Assembly (NCBI GenBank): GCA_002501085.1
Contig: DLRL01000066.1
Coordinates: 1 to 23,808, forward strand
Direction of reading: 5' to 3'
DNA length: 23,808 bases
From: Gemmatimonadales bacterium UBA7889
GTDB lineage: Bacteria > Gemmatimonadota > Gemmatimonadetes > Longimicrobiales > Gaopeijiaceae
Both the position numbers and the translations under genes were made by a program. Position 1 is the first letter of the stretch. The number at the start of each line of letters is the position of its first letter. Positions 7,829-15,036 of this stretch are shown in pieces. Below the pieces are notes generated by a model. It made no database searches, was not told where the DNA came from, and was given only the letters and a program-made list of their open reading frames with translations.

Positions 7829-9104
7829 CCTGTGACTGCAATGACCCTAATCCTATCACAGGGCCAGTACCTGGTATCGACTCAAGTAGATCAACCCGTG
7901 TAATCAGCTCTTCACCCCACCGAACTTGGTTATCAGATGGTACGGGATCTCCCGCTGGTAGATCAACCGCCAGCGGATCCATATGCTCACCGTTGCGCTT
8001 CATCATTTCATAGTGCAAGTGATTCCCGGTAGCCTGGCCAGTCATGCCGACATAACCAATGATCTCGCTCTGTCTAACACGGCTTCCAAGTTGTACCTCT
8101 GACCTAAAGCTGCTCAAATGGGCGTAGCGCGTTACAAAACCGTTAGGATGCTGGATCTCTACAGTATTACCAAAGCTCCCTTTCCATGCCCGGTGAGTGA
8201 CCACCCCATCAGAAGTCGCCATAATCTCCACTCCTGCGTCGGCCGCATAGTCAACTCCGCGGTGGGCACGCCATGTCCTTAAGATCGGATGTAAACGGGA
8301 GGGAGAGTAGCGAGAGGAGATCCGGCGATATGCCAACGGTTTAAGTAGGAACGCTCGACGGACTGAGTTGCCTTCCAGATCAAAGTACGACCCTTCTCCA
8401 TCCTTATTCGGATCGAACCAAATTGCGTGGTAGGGTGTCCCCGAATTCACCAATTCAGCTGAAAGCAAGCGACCGGAACGCATTGAACCGTCAGGGCGCA
8501 CCTCTCTTTCAAATGCGAATCGATACGTGTCACCTACTCGGATTTGGCGGGAGAAATCAACTTGCCATTGGAACACTTGGTCAAGTTCGTCAATTAGGGA
8601 GTTTCGGTCTTCAAAAGGAACACCACCTAGGTACTCATTGTTAACGACCGCACTCCAGAGAACCGTTTCTATCTTACCGGAAGCCAGAAGTGTATCCACA
8701 TAGATCGGTATACGGACCAACTCGGAGTGCCATCCAAGCTCGTTCCGTGTCAAGCGAACTGTCTCATCAGCACTGACTACTACATCAAGACTTCGTAGCC
8801 ACTGATCATCCCTGAGATAATGAAACACTAATTCTGTACCAGCCGGCATTCTTCTCGGACTCGCGTATTCTCTAAAGGCAACCAGAAGAGCTGCTTGATC
8901 ATTTGCGGATAGGATACCATCGAGAAGCAAGCCTAGCGTCTGGTCCTGTCCGAGAGAGAGCAATTCCACCTGTTCAGAAGGGTTTGCATACACAACATCG
9001 AGAGAACCCGCATCCGGCGTAGTATCAGGAACGCAAGACGTGTTCAAAACAGCACAGAGTGCCACTGTCGTCCAGAGTTTAGTTATTAGTCGCTCCCGAG
9101 CCAC
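7803..9104 (-). CDS. MepM/YebA-like M23 zinc peptidase, probably exported
   Basis: This is a probable peptidoglycan DD-endopeptidase that cuts crosslinks between stem peptides. It has 433 residues, near E. coli MepM (440). The N terminus is basic then hydrophobic (about 8-22), followed by a cysteine at 24 in NTSC, which makes a poor lipobox; it may be a lipoprotein or a normally exported protein. The middle (about 45-250) resembles the non-catalytic N-terminal domains of MepM-type enzymes. The M23 (LytM) domain at about 260-385 has all zinc and catalytic residues: H281 and D285 in HRGVD, H329 in RYAHLSS, H362 and H364 in HLHYE, so it should be active rather than an EnvC/NlpD-type regulator. 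Start: GTG 9104 with GAGGGG 7 bases upstream. It is the first gene after ftsZ, 130 bases downstream, which points to septal wall remodelling. Confidence 0.9.
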   Translation of the reverse strand: MARERLITKLWTTVALCAVLNTSCVPDTTPDAGSLDVVYANPSEQVELLSLGQDQTLGLLLDGILSANDQAALLVAFREYASPRRMPAGTELVFHYLRDDQWLRSLDVVVSADETVRLTRNELGWHSELVRIPIYVDTLLASGKIETVLWSAVVNNEYLGGVPFEDRNSLIDELDQVFQWQVDFSRQIRVGDTYRFAFEREVRPDGSMRSGRLLSAELVNSGTPYHAIWFDPNKDGEGSYFDLEGNSVRRAFLLKPLAYRRISSRYSPSRLHPILRTWRAHRGVDYAADAGVEIMATSDGVVTHRAWKGSFGNTVEIQHPNGFVTRYAHLSSFRSEVQLGSRVRQSEIIGYVGMTGQATGNHLHYEMMKRNGEHMDPLAVDLPAGDPVPSDNQVRWGEELITRVDLLESIPGTGPVIGLGSLQSQGDEQGGAQ

Positions 9105-9111
9105 CGAATTG

Positions 9112-9117
9112 CCCCTC
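9112..9117 (-). promoter_or_regulatory. Ribosome-binding site deciding the M23 GTG start
   Basis: GAGGGG on the minus strand ends 7 bases before GTG 9104. It is the strongest Shine-Dalgarno match in the gap after ftsZ and supports this non-ATG start. Confidence 0.6.
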
Positions 9118-9139
9118 AGCCGATGAATTGACTACCTGC

Positions 9140-9158
9140 CGGTGGAAGTTTCCCACCG
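9140..9158 (-). other. Small hairpin in the ftsZ-M23 gap
   Basis: The minus strand reads CGGTGG, GAAACTT, CCACCG: a perfect 6-base-pair inverted repeat that can grow to 8 pairs with one G-U pair, leaving a 3-base loop. It sits in the only gap over 100 bases in the window (9105-9234). No run of T follows it, so it is not a clear intrinsic terminator. It could be an RNA processing or stability element, or chance. Confidence 0.35.
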
Positions 9159-9234
9159 AACAGAGTCGTGTAGCACTAGTTATCTGAACAATCTAACGAA
9201 TCAATACGAACCTATAGTCGACCCGAAACACTGC

Positions 9235-10446
9235 TTAGTCCATCTGGCGACGAATAAAGGTTGGTATATCCAACTCCAAAAGCTGATTGCTTGACACCAC
9301 CCGCTCGGGAAATCTGTTCAGTGGAAGAACTTCTTCATCACTAGCGACAGCTACCCCCACTAGCGCTTCATCTTCCTCCTCAATCTGAATCTGCAGGTCT
9401 GGAAGCATCGGCTCCGGATTTGGTATGGTGTTCGACCTAGGTTTTGAGTTTTGGAAATCACTGGAAATGACCTTTTCATTCTTTGCCGAATCAAATCCAG
9501 TCGCAATCACTGTAACACGGATCTTGCCTTCAAGATCTGGATCATGGACAGCACCGAAAATAATTTCCGCCTCATCTCCCGCACCTTCCTGAATTATTGA
9601 TGAGATCTCTGTGACCTCGTCAATAGCAAGGTCCATCCCTCCGGTGATATTGATTAGGACACCACGTGCACCGGCTATAGACACCTCATCAAGAAGTGGT
9701 GAAGAGATTGCTTCCTGCGCTGCCTCTTGAGCACGATTTTCGCCTTCACCGAACCCTGACCCCATAAGTGCAGGTCCTCTAGAAGCCATGACCGTCCGAA
9801 CATCAGCGAAGTCGACATTGATCTCGCCTGTTACACTAATCAGATCGCTAATGCCTTGGGTCGCGTGCAGGAGAATTTCATCTGCTTTCTTAAGCGCATC
9901 CCGGAAGGAGGTGCCCTTTGGTACGACAGCGAGGAGGCGGTCATTAGGGACCACAATCATCGTGTCAACGCATCTTCTAAGCTCTGTAAGTCCTTGATCA
10001 GCCTGACGCTCACGTTTCTTTCCCTCGAAGGAAAATGGCCTAGTGATTATCCCGATTGTCAGGGCCCCCATATCTCGCGCAATTTCAGCCACCATCGGTG
10101 CGGCACCCGTCCCCGTACCACCACCCATGCCGGCCGTAACGAATACTAAGTCAGCTCCTTCTAGGGCTCGGCGAACATCTTCCTCACTTTCCGCAAGAGC
10201 CTGACGACCAACCTCCGGTCGAGCTCCGGCACCCAGTCCTCGTGTTAGTTTCTTACCTACCTGCAGTGTTACCTGGGCACGCGAGCTCTTGAGGGCCTGG
10301 GAGTCGGTGTTGATAGAAATGAACTCGACCCCTTCCAACTCCTCATCGATCATTCGGTTGACTGCATTTCCGCCAGCACCACCGATCCCAACTACCTTCA
10401 TCTTGGCATTCTGGAGCGGAGTCTCCTCAAACTCGAAGATCATCAT
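9235..10446 (-). CDS. ftsZ: Cell division protein FtsZ
   Basis: FtsZ is the tubulin-like GTPase that polymerises into the cytoplasmic Z-ring. It has 403 residues (E. coli 383). The N-terminal GTPase domain starts near residue 16 (MKVVGIGGAGGNAVN), with the tubulin signature GGGTGTG at 108-114 and the T7 synergy loop NVDFADVRTVM at 210-220 (D212 and D215 catalytic). A C-terminal domain follows to about 318, then a linker of about 70 residues and the conserved tail DIPTFIRRQMD that binds FtsA and similar partners. The start has two adjacent ATG codons at 10446 and 10443; GAGG lies 7 bases before the first, which I favour. A 67-base gap with an AT-rich palindrome separates it from ftsA, so it may have its own promoter. 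It is the last classical dcw gene. Confidence 0.98.
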   Translation of the reverse strand: MMIFEFEETPLQNAKMKVVGIGGAGGNAVNRMIDEELEGVEFISINTDSQALKSSRAQVTLQVGKKLTRGLGAGARPEVGRQALAESEEDVRRALEGADLVFVTAGMGGGTGTGAAPMVAEIARDMGALTIGIITRPFSFEGKKRERQADQGLTELRRCVDTMIVVPNDRLLAVVPKGTSFRDALKKADEILLHATQGISDLISVTGEINVDFADVRTVMASRGPALMGSGFGEGENRAQEAAQEAISSPLLDEVSIAGARGVLINITGGMDLAIDEVTEISSIIQEGAGDEAEIIFGAVHDPDLEGKIRVTVIATGFDSAKNEKVISSDFQNSKPRSNTIPNPEPMLPDLQIQIEEEDEALVGVAVASDEEVLPLNRFPERVVSSNQLLELDIPTFIRRQMD

Positions 10447-10450
10447 TTCT

Positions 10451-10457
10451 CTTCCTC
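10451..10457 (-). promoter_or_regulatory. Ribosome-binding site of ftsZ
   Basis: GAGGAAG on the minus strand; its GAGG core is 7 bases from ATG 10446 and 10 from ATG 10443. This favours the first of the two adjacent ATG codons. Confidence 0.6.
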
Positions 10458-10466
10458 AGCGGAGTG

Positions 10467-10480
10467 ATTTGAATTCAAAT
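10467..10480. promoter_or_regulatory. 14-base palindrome upstream of ftsZ
   Basis: ATTTGAATTCAAAT is a perfect palindrome in the ftsA-ftsZ gap, 21 bases before the ftsZ start and much more AT-rich than its surroundings. It could be an operator or part of an internal ftsZ promoter; no convincing -35/-10 pair can be assigned. Symmetry is seen; function is inferred. Confidence 0.35.
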
Positions 10481-10513
10481 AAATGATTTGTCTAACGCAG
10501 ATCAGGAGGTCCA

Positions 10514-11743
10514 TTAGAAGAACTCCTTGAGCCATGTACCGAGCTTAGTGAACATCCCGGATGTAATGGTAGATGCGCCACGACCAGTTTCCATAAACCG
10601 GTCCGCTCCCCAAAGAGCAAGACCAGTTGCAATTGCGAACTGTGGCCGCTGCACGGATTTAGCTAAACCACTGAGACCCTCATTCGGAACTCCTAACCGG
10701 ACTGGTGATGCAAAGATCTGTTGAGCGAGTTCTACTATCCCTGGAATCGCAACGGTGCCGCCGGTCAGGACGACACCTGCTCCTAGATTATCGATTAGGT
10801 CTCGATCCTGTAACTCACCCTGGACGAGTCCAAACATTTCATCGAGTCTCTGCTCTATGATGTGCGCAATCAATTCCCGTGCAACTGCTCGCTTCTGGCC
10901 TGGTGAGGGTCCGGGCACTTCGACTGTCTCCCGGGGGTCGACGAGCTGGGCGAAGGCTGTCCCATAGTGTTCCTTAGCCTTCTGTGCTTCCGCGTAAGGG
11001 ACAGACAGTCCTCGGACTAAGTCAGCTGTTAACGTGCGACCTCCGAATGGCAGAATCGCAACGTGCTGTATCTTGCCTTCAAAGTAAGCAGCTACATCCG
11101 TTGTTGATGCGCCAACCTCTACTAGAGCGACACCCACCTCCTTCTCATCTTCAGTCAAGACAGCCCTCGCCCCCGCAAGCGGCTCAAGGACCAATTCCTG
11201 GACACGATATCCAGCCCAATTCACAGCTTTGCGTATATTCGCTGACGCACTGATGGCGCAGGTAACCAAGAAGACCTCAGCCTCCAGCCGGATACCAGCC
11301 ATGCCTATGGGATCACTTATGCCACCCTGATTGTCGACTCGGTATTCCTGAGGGACTGCATGCAGCATCTCTCTGTCAGGTGGAAGTGCAACAGCTCGGG
11401 CGACAACATGCACCCGCTCTACATCATCCATCGCAACCTCGTCTTCCGATACCGCGACGACCCCCATAGAACTCGTGGCCCTAACATGGTCACCACCCAT
11501 GCCAGCATAGACTCGATCAACCGAGACACCCGCCATCAGTTCTGCTTCCTTGAGTGAGGATCGAACTGATTCTGTTATCTCTTCAATATTTGTGACTACA
11601 TCACCGCGAACCCCAGCGGTTCTCGCTTGGCCGACTCCAAGAATCGTCAAGCCGGGACGCCTAGGGTCACCAATAATCTCACCTATAACAGCGCACGTTT
11701 TAGATGTTCCAATGTCCAAGCCCGCTATGAGGTTTGATCGCAT
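10514..11743 (-). CDS. ftsA: Cell division protein FtsA
   Basis: FtsA is the actin-like protein that tethers FtsZ to the inner membrane and recruits later division proteins. It has 409 residues (E. coli 420). The ATPase fold opens with AGLDIGTSKTCAVIGE (about 7-22), the phosphate 1 motif. Phosphate 2 is EVGASTTDVA (209-218), where most family members have DxGGGTTD, so two usual residues are replaced. The adenosine motif GAGVVLTGG is at 321-329. The C terminus (GMFTKLGTWLKEFF, 396-409) is the amphipathic membrane-binding helix. ATG 11743 starts 2 bases after the ftsQ stop, so the two are probably coupled; the ribosome site is weak. ftsZ follows after 67 bases. Identification is secure. Confidence 0.97.
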   Translation of the reverse strand: MRSNLIAGLDIGTSKTCAVIGEIIGDPRRPGLTILGVGQARTAGVRGDVVTNIEEITESVRSSLKEAELMAGVSVDRVYAGMGGDHVRATSSMGVVAVSEDEVAMDDVERVHVVARAVALPPDREMLHAVPQEYRVDNQGGISDPIGMAGIRLEAEVFLVTCAISASANIRKAVNWAGYRVQELVLEPLAGARAVLTEDEKEVGVALVEVGASTTDVAAYFEGKIQHVAILPFGGRTLTADLVRGLSVPYAEAQKAKEHYGTAFAQLVDPRETVEVPGPSPGQKRAVARELIAHIIEQRLDEMFGLVQGELQDRDLIDNLGAGVVLTGGTVAIPGIVELAQQIFASPVRLGVPNEGLSGLAKSVQRPQFAIATGLALWGADRFMETGRGASTITSGMFTKLGTWLKEFF

Positions 11744-11745
11744 CT

Positions 11746-12489
11746 TTAGTTCTCGTTTACACGGCGGACCACAACTAAGTCCGCGAATCTTAAGTCGACT
11801 GATTTAGGCAGATCGTGTGGAGTTTGATTCATCGCATGGGCGAGCACGATTAGACCTTCCCGAAGACGCTTTGCAGATAAGCCAAAAGGCAGTAGGAAAT
11901 CCACATCGGGCTTGGACCATCGCGCAACCAAACTGCTGTCCTTCCCCCAACGCACTTCCGATAACATTTGGAGAAAGGCCGTGTCAGCTTGCATAAGCCT
12001 ATTAACCTCGCTGGCCAGCACCCGAGTGCGGGGGGGCATGATTCGCCTGCCTTCCACAAACGGATATTCTGTTTCCAAGATTGGCAGATCAAGTCGGTGC
12101 GAAGCTGGATCCAGGGGGAGCCGGATTCCGTCGCCATCCACCGGCTCCAGTGTCGGAGTCGGCACCAACGCAACCGGTTGCCGCTCCAACAGGGATACGA
12201 TAATCGTGTGAGGAAGCCGACGAACTACATTAGCGGAACGAACTAAGGGAAGCGCGCTAAGATCTGTGACCCATAGGTCAGTGTTACTCCAGACTGAGCT
12301 CTCTGGGGTAAGTTCCATAACTTGGAGCACGGTTTCGCGAGTGAGGTAGCGAAGCCCATGGATATCGATATCCCCTTCATTAATCCTGAACATCTCCATC
12401 CTACTACCAGCTACTAAAAGTTCTCCACCCCAAGCCCAGGTTGCCCCAAGCAGACTAGTGATCAAGAGAATGCGGAGCTCTCTACGCAT
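11746..12489 (-). CDS. ftsQ: Cell division protein FtsQ (POTRA domain)
   Basis: FtsQ (DivIB) is a bitopic scaffold that joins FtsB and FtsL and controls septal wall synthesis. From ATG 12489 it has 247 residues (E. coli 276). A short basic N terminus leads into a membrane helix (about residues 8-26), then a periplasmic POTRA domain (about 35-105, with INEGDIDIHGLRYLTRETVLQ at its start) and the beta-rich FtsQ domain. Overall sequence conservation is low, as is usual for this family, so the call leans on POTRA plus position between murC and ftsA. A TTG 3 bases upstream (12492) could be read as the start. I prefer the ATG because AGGGGAG lies 7 bases before it. The ATG overlaps the murC stop by 8 bases. 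Confidence 0.92.
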   Translation of the reverse strand: MRRELRILLITSLLGATWAWGGELLVAGSRMEMFRINEGDIDIHGLRYLTRETVLQVMELTPESSVWSNTDLWVTDLSALPLVRSANVVRRLPHTIIVSLLERQPVALVPTPTLEPVDGDGIRLPLDPASHRLDLPILETEYPFVEGRRIMPPRTRVLASEVNRLMQADTAFLQMLSEVRWGKDSSLVARWSKPDVDFLLPFGLSAKRLREGLIVLAHAMNQTPHDLPKSVDLRFADLVVVRRVNEN

Positions 12490-13909
12490 CAACTCGCTCC
12501 CCTAGGCGGTCTAGGACCTGACCTCCGAGGCTATCAATTGAACCCGCTCCTAATGTCACAAGGACATCACCTGCTCGGAGTTCTTCAGCGAGCAAGTTTG
12601 GAAGATCTCCAAGCACTGGGACATAGCAGACGTGCTCACCACCGGCTCTTTGGACAGCTTCGGCTACGGTCCCTCCGGTAACTCCAGGAATGGGATTCTC
12701 TCGAGCTGGAAAGATGTCCGTGATCCAAACTGAGTCCGCCTCAGCCAGTGCTGTTCCAAAGTCTTCTGCAAAGTCTCGAGTACGAGAAAAGAGATGGGGT
12801 TGGAAGACTGCTATAAGTCGGGCAGACGTATACATCTTCCTAGCTGTATCTAGGGCAGCCCGAATCTCAGAGGGATGGTGGGCATAATCATCAAGCACGA
12901 TGACTTCGCACCTTTCTCCTAAGCGCTCTAGGCGTCGACCTACACCCTTGAACGCCGATAAGGCGGTAAAGATTATCGGCCATGGAACATCAAGCTTGCG
13001 AGCCACCGCAGCCGCACCAAGCGCGTTTCGGAGATTATGTACGCCAGCCATTGAGAGGGAGAGTTTTCCAACTAGTGTACCCTCTTCGATAATTGAACAG
13101 TTTGTAGAAGCTTCGGTGACACTCACATCTATTGCACGTAGCATAGACCCTGCCGTGGTGCCATACGAGTAACCCAAACCCCCGCATCTCGTGAGAAGGG
13201 AAGCAGACCCGTGGTCGTCGGCGCAGGCAATGACTTGACCTGAGGCCTTCAGATTATCCAGAAACTCTTCGAACCCAGCCCGGACACCTTGGTAATCACC
13301 ATAGACATCCAAGTGGTCAGCCTCGACGTTAGTTACAATGGCGATGTCAGGTGCCAGCATATGGAATGAGCGGTCATATTCGTCTGCTTCGACGACAAAA
13401 AGGTGATCTGATCCACGCCGCAGATTCCCAGCCCAACCACGAACGCGACCACCCACGATACCTGTAGGATCCAATCCTCCTTGAGCGAGGATCTCTGTGG
13501 CCATTGCAGTCGTCGTCGTCTTACCATGAGTGCCAGAAATGGCAATAACCTTTCCCTGATTTACCCAAGCTCCAAGAGCTTCTGCACGCTTTAGCACTGG
13601 AATATCCCGATCGCGGGCAGCAACTAGTTCTGGGTGATCGAAGGGTACTGCCGAAGTTACTACTACTGCAGAAGCGTTAGTGACGTGCCTGGGGTCATGA
13701 CTTACCGACAACTGCACTCCAAGCGCACTCAGATCTTGAATTGACTGGGAGTCCTTCAAATCACAGCCAGTAACAGATCCACCGCGACTCAGGAAGAGTT
13801 CAGCCAATGCACACATCCCTGCACCACCCACTCCCATAAAGTGGACTGAACCCTCTCCAGCTAGCGTCCTGAGGTCCGGAACAGGGCAATTAGCGTTTCG
13901 CACTTTCAT
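12482..13909 (-). CDS. murC: UDP-N-acetylmuramate--L-alanine ligase MurC
   Basis: MurC adds L-alanine to UDP-MurNAc, the first amino acid of the stem peptide, in the cytoplasm with ATP. It has 475 residues (E. coli 491). The N-terminal UDP-binding Rossmann domain carries GVGGAGM (26-32). The central ATPase domain has the P-loop GTHGKTTTT (126-134), where HGK is typical of MurC rather than MurD, MurE or MurF. EADEYDRSF (174-182) and NVEADHLDVYG (194-204) are further MurC signatures. A C-terminal ligase domain follows, with DDYAHHP near 341-347. ATG 13909 overlaps the murG stop by 4 bases (ATGA). murB, the enzyme just before MurC in the pathway, is not next to it. Secure. Confidence 0.98.
   Translation of the reverse strand: MKVRNANCPVPDLRTLAGEGSVHFMGVGGAGMCALAELFLSRGGSVTGCDLKDSQSIQDLSALGVQLSVSHDPRHVTNASAVVVTSAVPFDHPELVAARDRDIPVLKRAEALGAWVNQGKVIAISGTHGKTTTTAMATEILAQGGLDPTGIVGGRVRGWAGNLRRGSDHLFVVEADEYDRSFHMLAPDIAIVTNVEADHLDVYGDYQGVRAGFEEFLDNLKASGQVIACADDHGSASLLTRCGGLGYSYGTTAGSMLRAIDVSVTEASTNCSIIEEGTLVGKLSLSMAGVHNLRNALGAAAVARKLDVPWPIIFTALSAFKGVGRRLERLGERCEVIVLDDYAHHPSEIRAALDTARKMYTSARLIAVFQPHLFSRTRDFAEDFGTALAEADSVWITDIFPARENPIPGVTGGTVAEAVQRAGGEHVCYVPVLGDLPNLLAEELRAGDVLVTLGAGSIDSLGGQVLDRLGERVDA
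12497..12503 (-). promoter_or_regulatory. Ribosome-binding site deciding the ftsQ start
   Basis: AGGGGAG on the minus strand, inside the end of murC, lies 7 bases from ATG 12489 and only 4 from TTG 12492. It supports the ATG. Confidence 0.6.
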
Positions 13910-15036
13910 GAGGAGACAAACCTCTCTACGGAAGCGGCTATCTGGTCTGCAGCCTCCGGCCGAGCAAGTGAAGTTGCAGCCACAGTCATGTGTTCCAGAG
14001 ATACTCTATCGCCTGCAAGTCGGGTGAGCTGTGCCCAAAGGATCTCTCCAGTAAGCCCTGATTCTGGAGTAAACACAGCTGCACCAGCTTCAGCCAGCGC
14101 CCGTGCATTGTGGGTCTGGTGGTCGGCAGCGGCACTAGGAAGAGGAACTAGAATCCCGGGTAGGCCCTGGTTCAAGAGTTCAGCCGTGAACATCGCCCCC
14201 GCCCTGCCCACAGTCAGGTCGGAGGCAGCGTATACATCGGACATATTGTCGAAATACGGGCTTGGATGCACCCAGTATGGATTTCCGAGTTCATCCAAGG
14301 CGGCTTGCACTGCTTTATGGTGTCTTGGGCCTGTCGACCACAAAATATGTAAGTGATCTGGTCGATCTAGAGAACGAGCTGCGACAGCGTCCAGAGCGGT
14401 GAGAAGCAGCTTATTCAAAGACTCTGAACCCTGGCTCCCTCCTACAATTAGTACGACGAAAGACTCGTCCGGTAGTCGGAATAAATCCCTCGCCTGTGAA
14501 CGCCGACCCAACCCCTTTGGTCGCACCGGGTTTCCAGTAACACAAACCCTATTCCTAACCCCAAAGGGCAGCCCCTCAGCAGTTCCTTCAAACGCGGTAT
14601 GAATCTTTTTGGCAAAGCGACTGAGAGCCTTAGTAACCATACCTGGTACAGCATTTTGCTCCTGGATAAGCAGTGGGACTCCAGTCAAAGCTGCGATAAC
14701 ACCAGCAGGTGCACAGGCATAGCCACCCGTTATAACCACGGCACTAGGCTGCAAACGACGCATCACCCTAGCTGCTTCCAAAAGGGAGGAAGCCAAAGCA
14801 GGGATAGTGCTCCAGAATGCGCCGCGTAATCCTCGGTCCAGACCACGAACGGGTAAGAGAAAGTGTTCTTCACCCAATTCAGGTAGAACACGTGCCTCAA
14901 TACCCCGGGTAGCTCCCATGAATACGACTCGGACATCAGGGCGACGGCAACGTAGCGCATCTGCAATGGCAAGAGCTGGGTAAAGATGTCCACCTGTCCC
15001 GCCACCGGCGAAGACAACCACCTGGCCCTCATGCAC
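13906..15036 (-). CDS. murG: Lipid II synthase, GlcNAc transferase MurG
   Basis: MurG transfers GlcNAc from UDP-GlcNAc to lipid I, giving lipid II, at the cytoplasmic face of the membrane. It is a GT-B glycosyltransferase of 376 residues (E. coli 355). Glycine-rich loop 1 is GGGTGGH (11-17), IQEQNAVPG is at 124-132, and GGSQG is at 199-203. The UDP-GlcNAc site is seen in GRAGAMFTAEL (277-287) and ADHQTHNA (304-311). Start: GTG 15036, with AAGG 6 bases upstream; the codon overlaps the ftsW stop by 8 bases, so it is probably coupled. It ends in an ATGA overlap with murC. Secure. Confidence 0.98.
   Translation of the reverse strand: MHEGQVVVFAGGGTGGHLYPALAIADALRCRRPDVRVVFMGATRGIEARVLPELGEEHFLLPVRGLDRGLRGAFWSTIPALASSLLEAARVMRRLQPSAVVITGGYACAPAGVIAALTGVPLLIQEQNAVPGMVTKALSRFAKKIHTAFEGTAEGLPFGVRNRVCVTGNPVRPKGLGRRSQARDLFRLPDESFVVLIVGGSQGSESLNKLLLTALDAVAARSLDRPDHLHILWSTGPRHHKAVQAALDELGNPYWVHPSPYFDNMSDVYAASDLTVGRAGAMFTAELLNQGLPGILVPLPSAAADHQTHNARALAEAGAAVFTPESGLTGEILWAQLTRLAGDRVSLEHMTVAATSLARPEAADQIAASVERFVSS

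Noticed and set aside
7803..9104. EnvC/NlpD-type inactive LytM regulator
   Set aside because: All zinc ligands and the catalytic histidine are present (H281, D285, H329, H362, H364), so an active peptidase is more likely.
9140..9158. Intrinsic terminator after ftsZ
   Set aside because: The stem is short and no T run follows on the minus strand, so I list it only as a hairpin.
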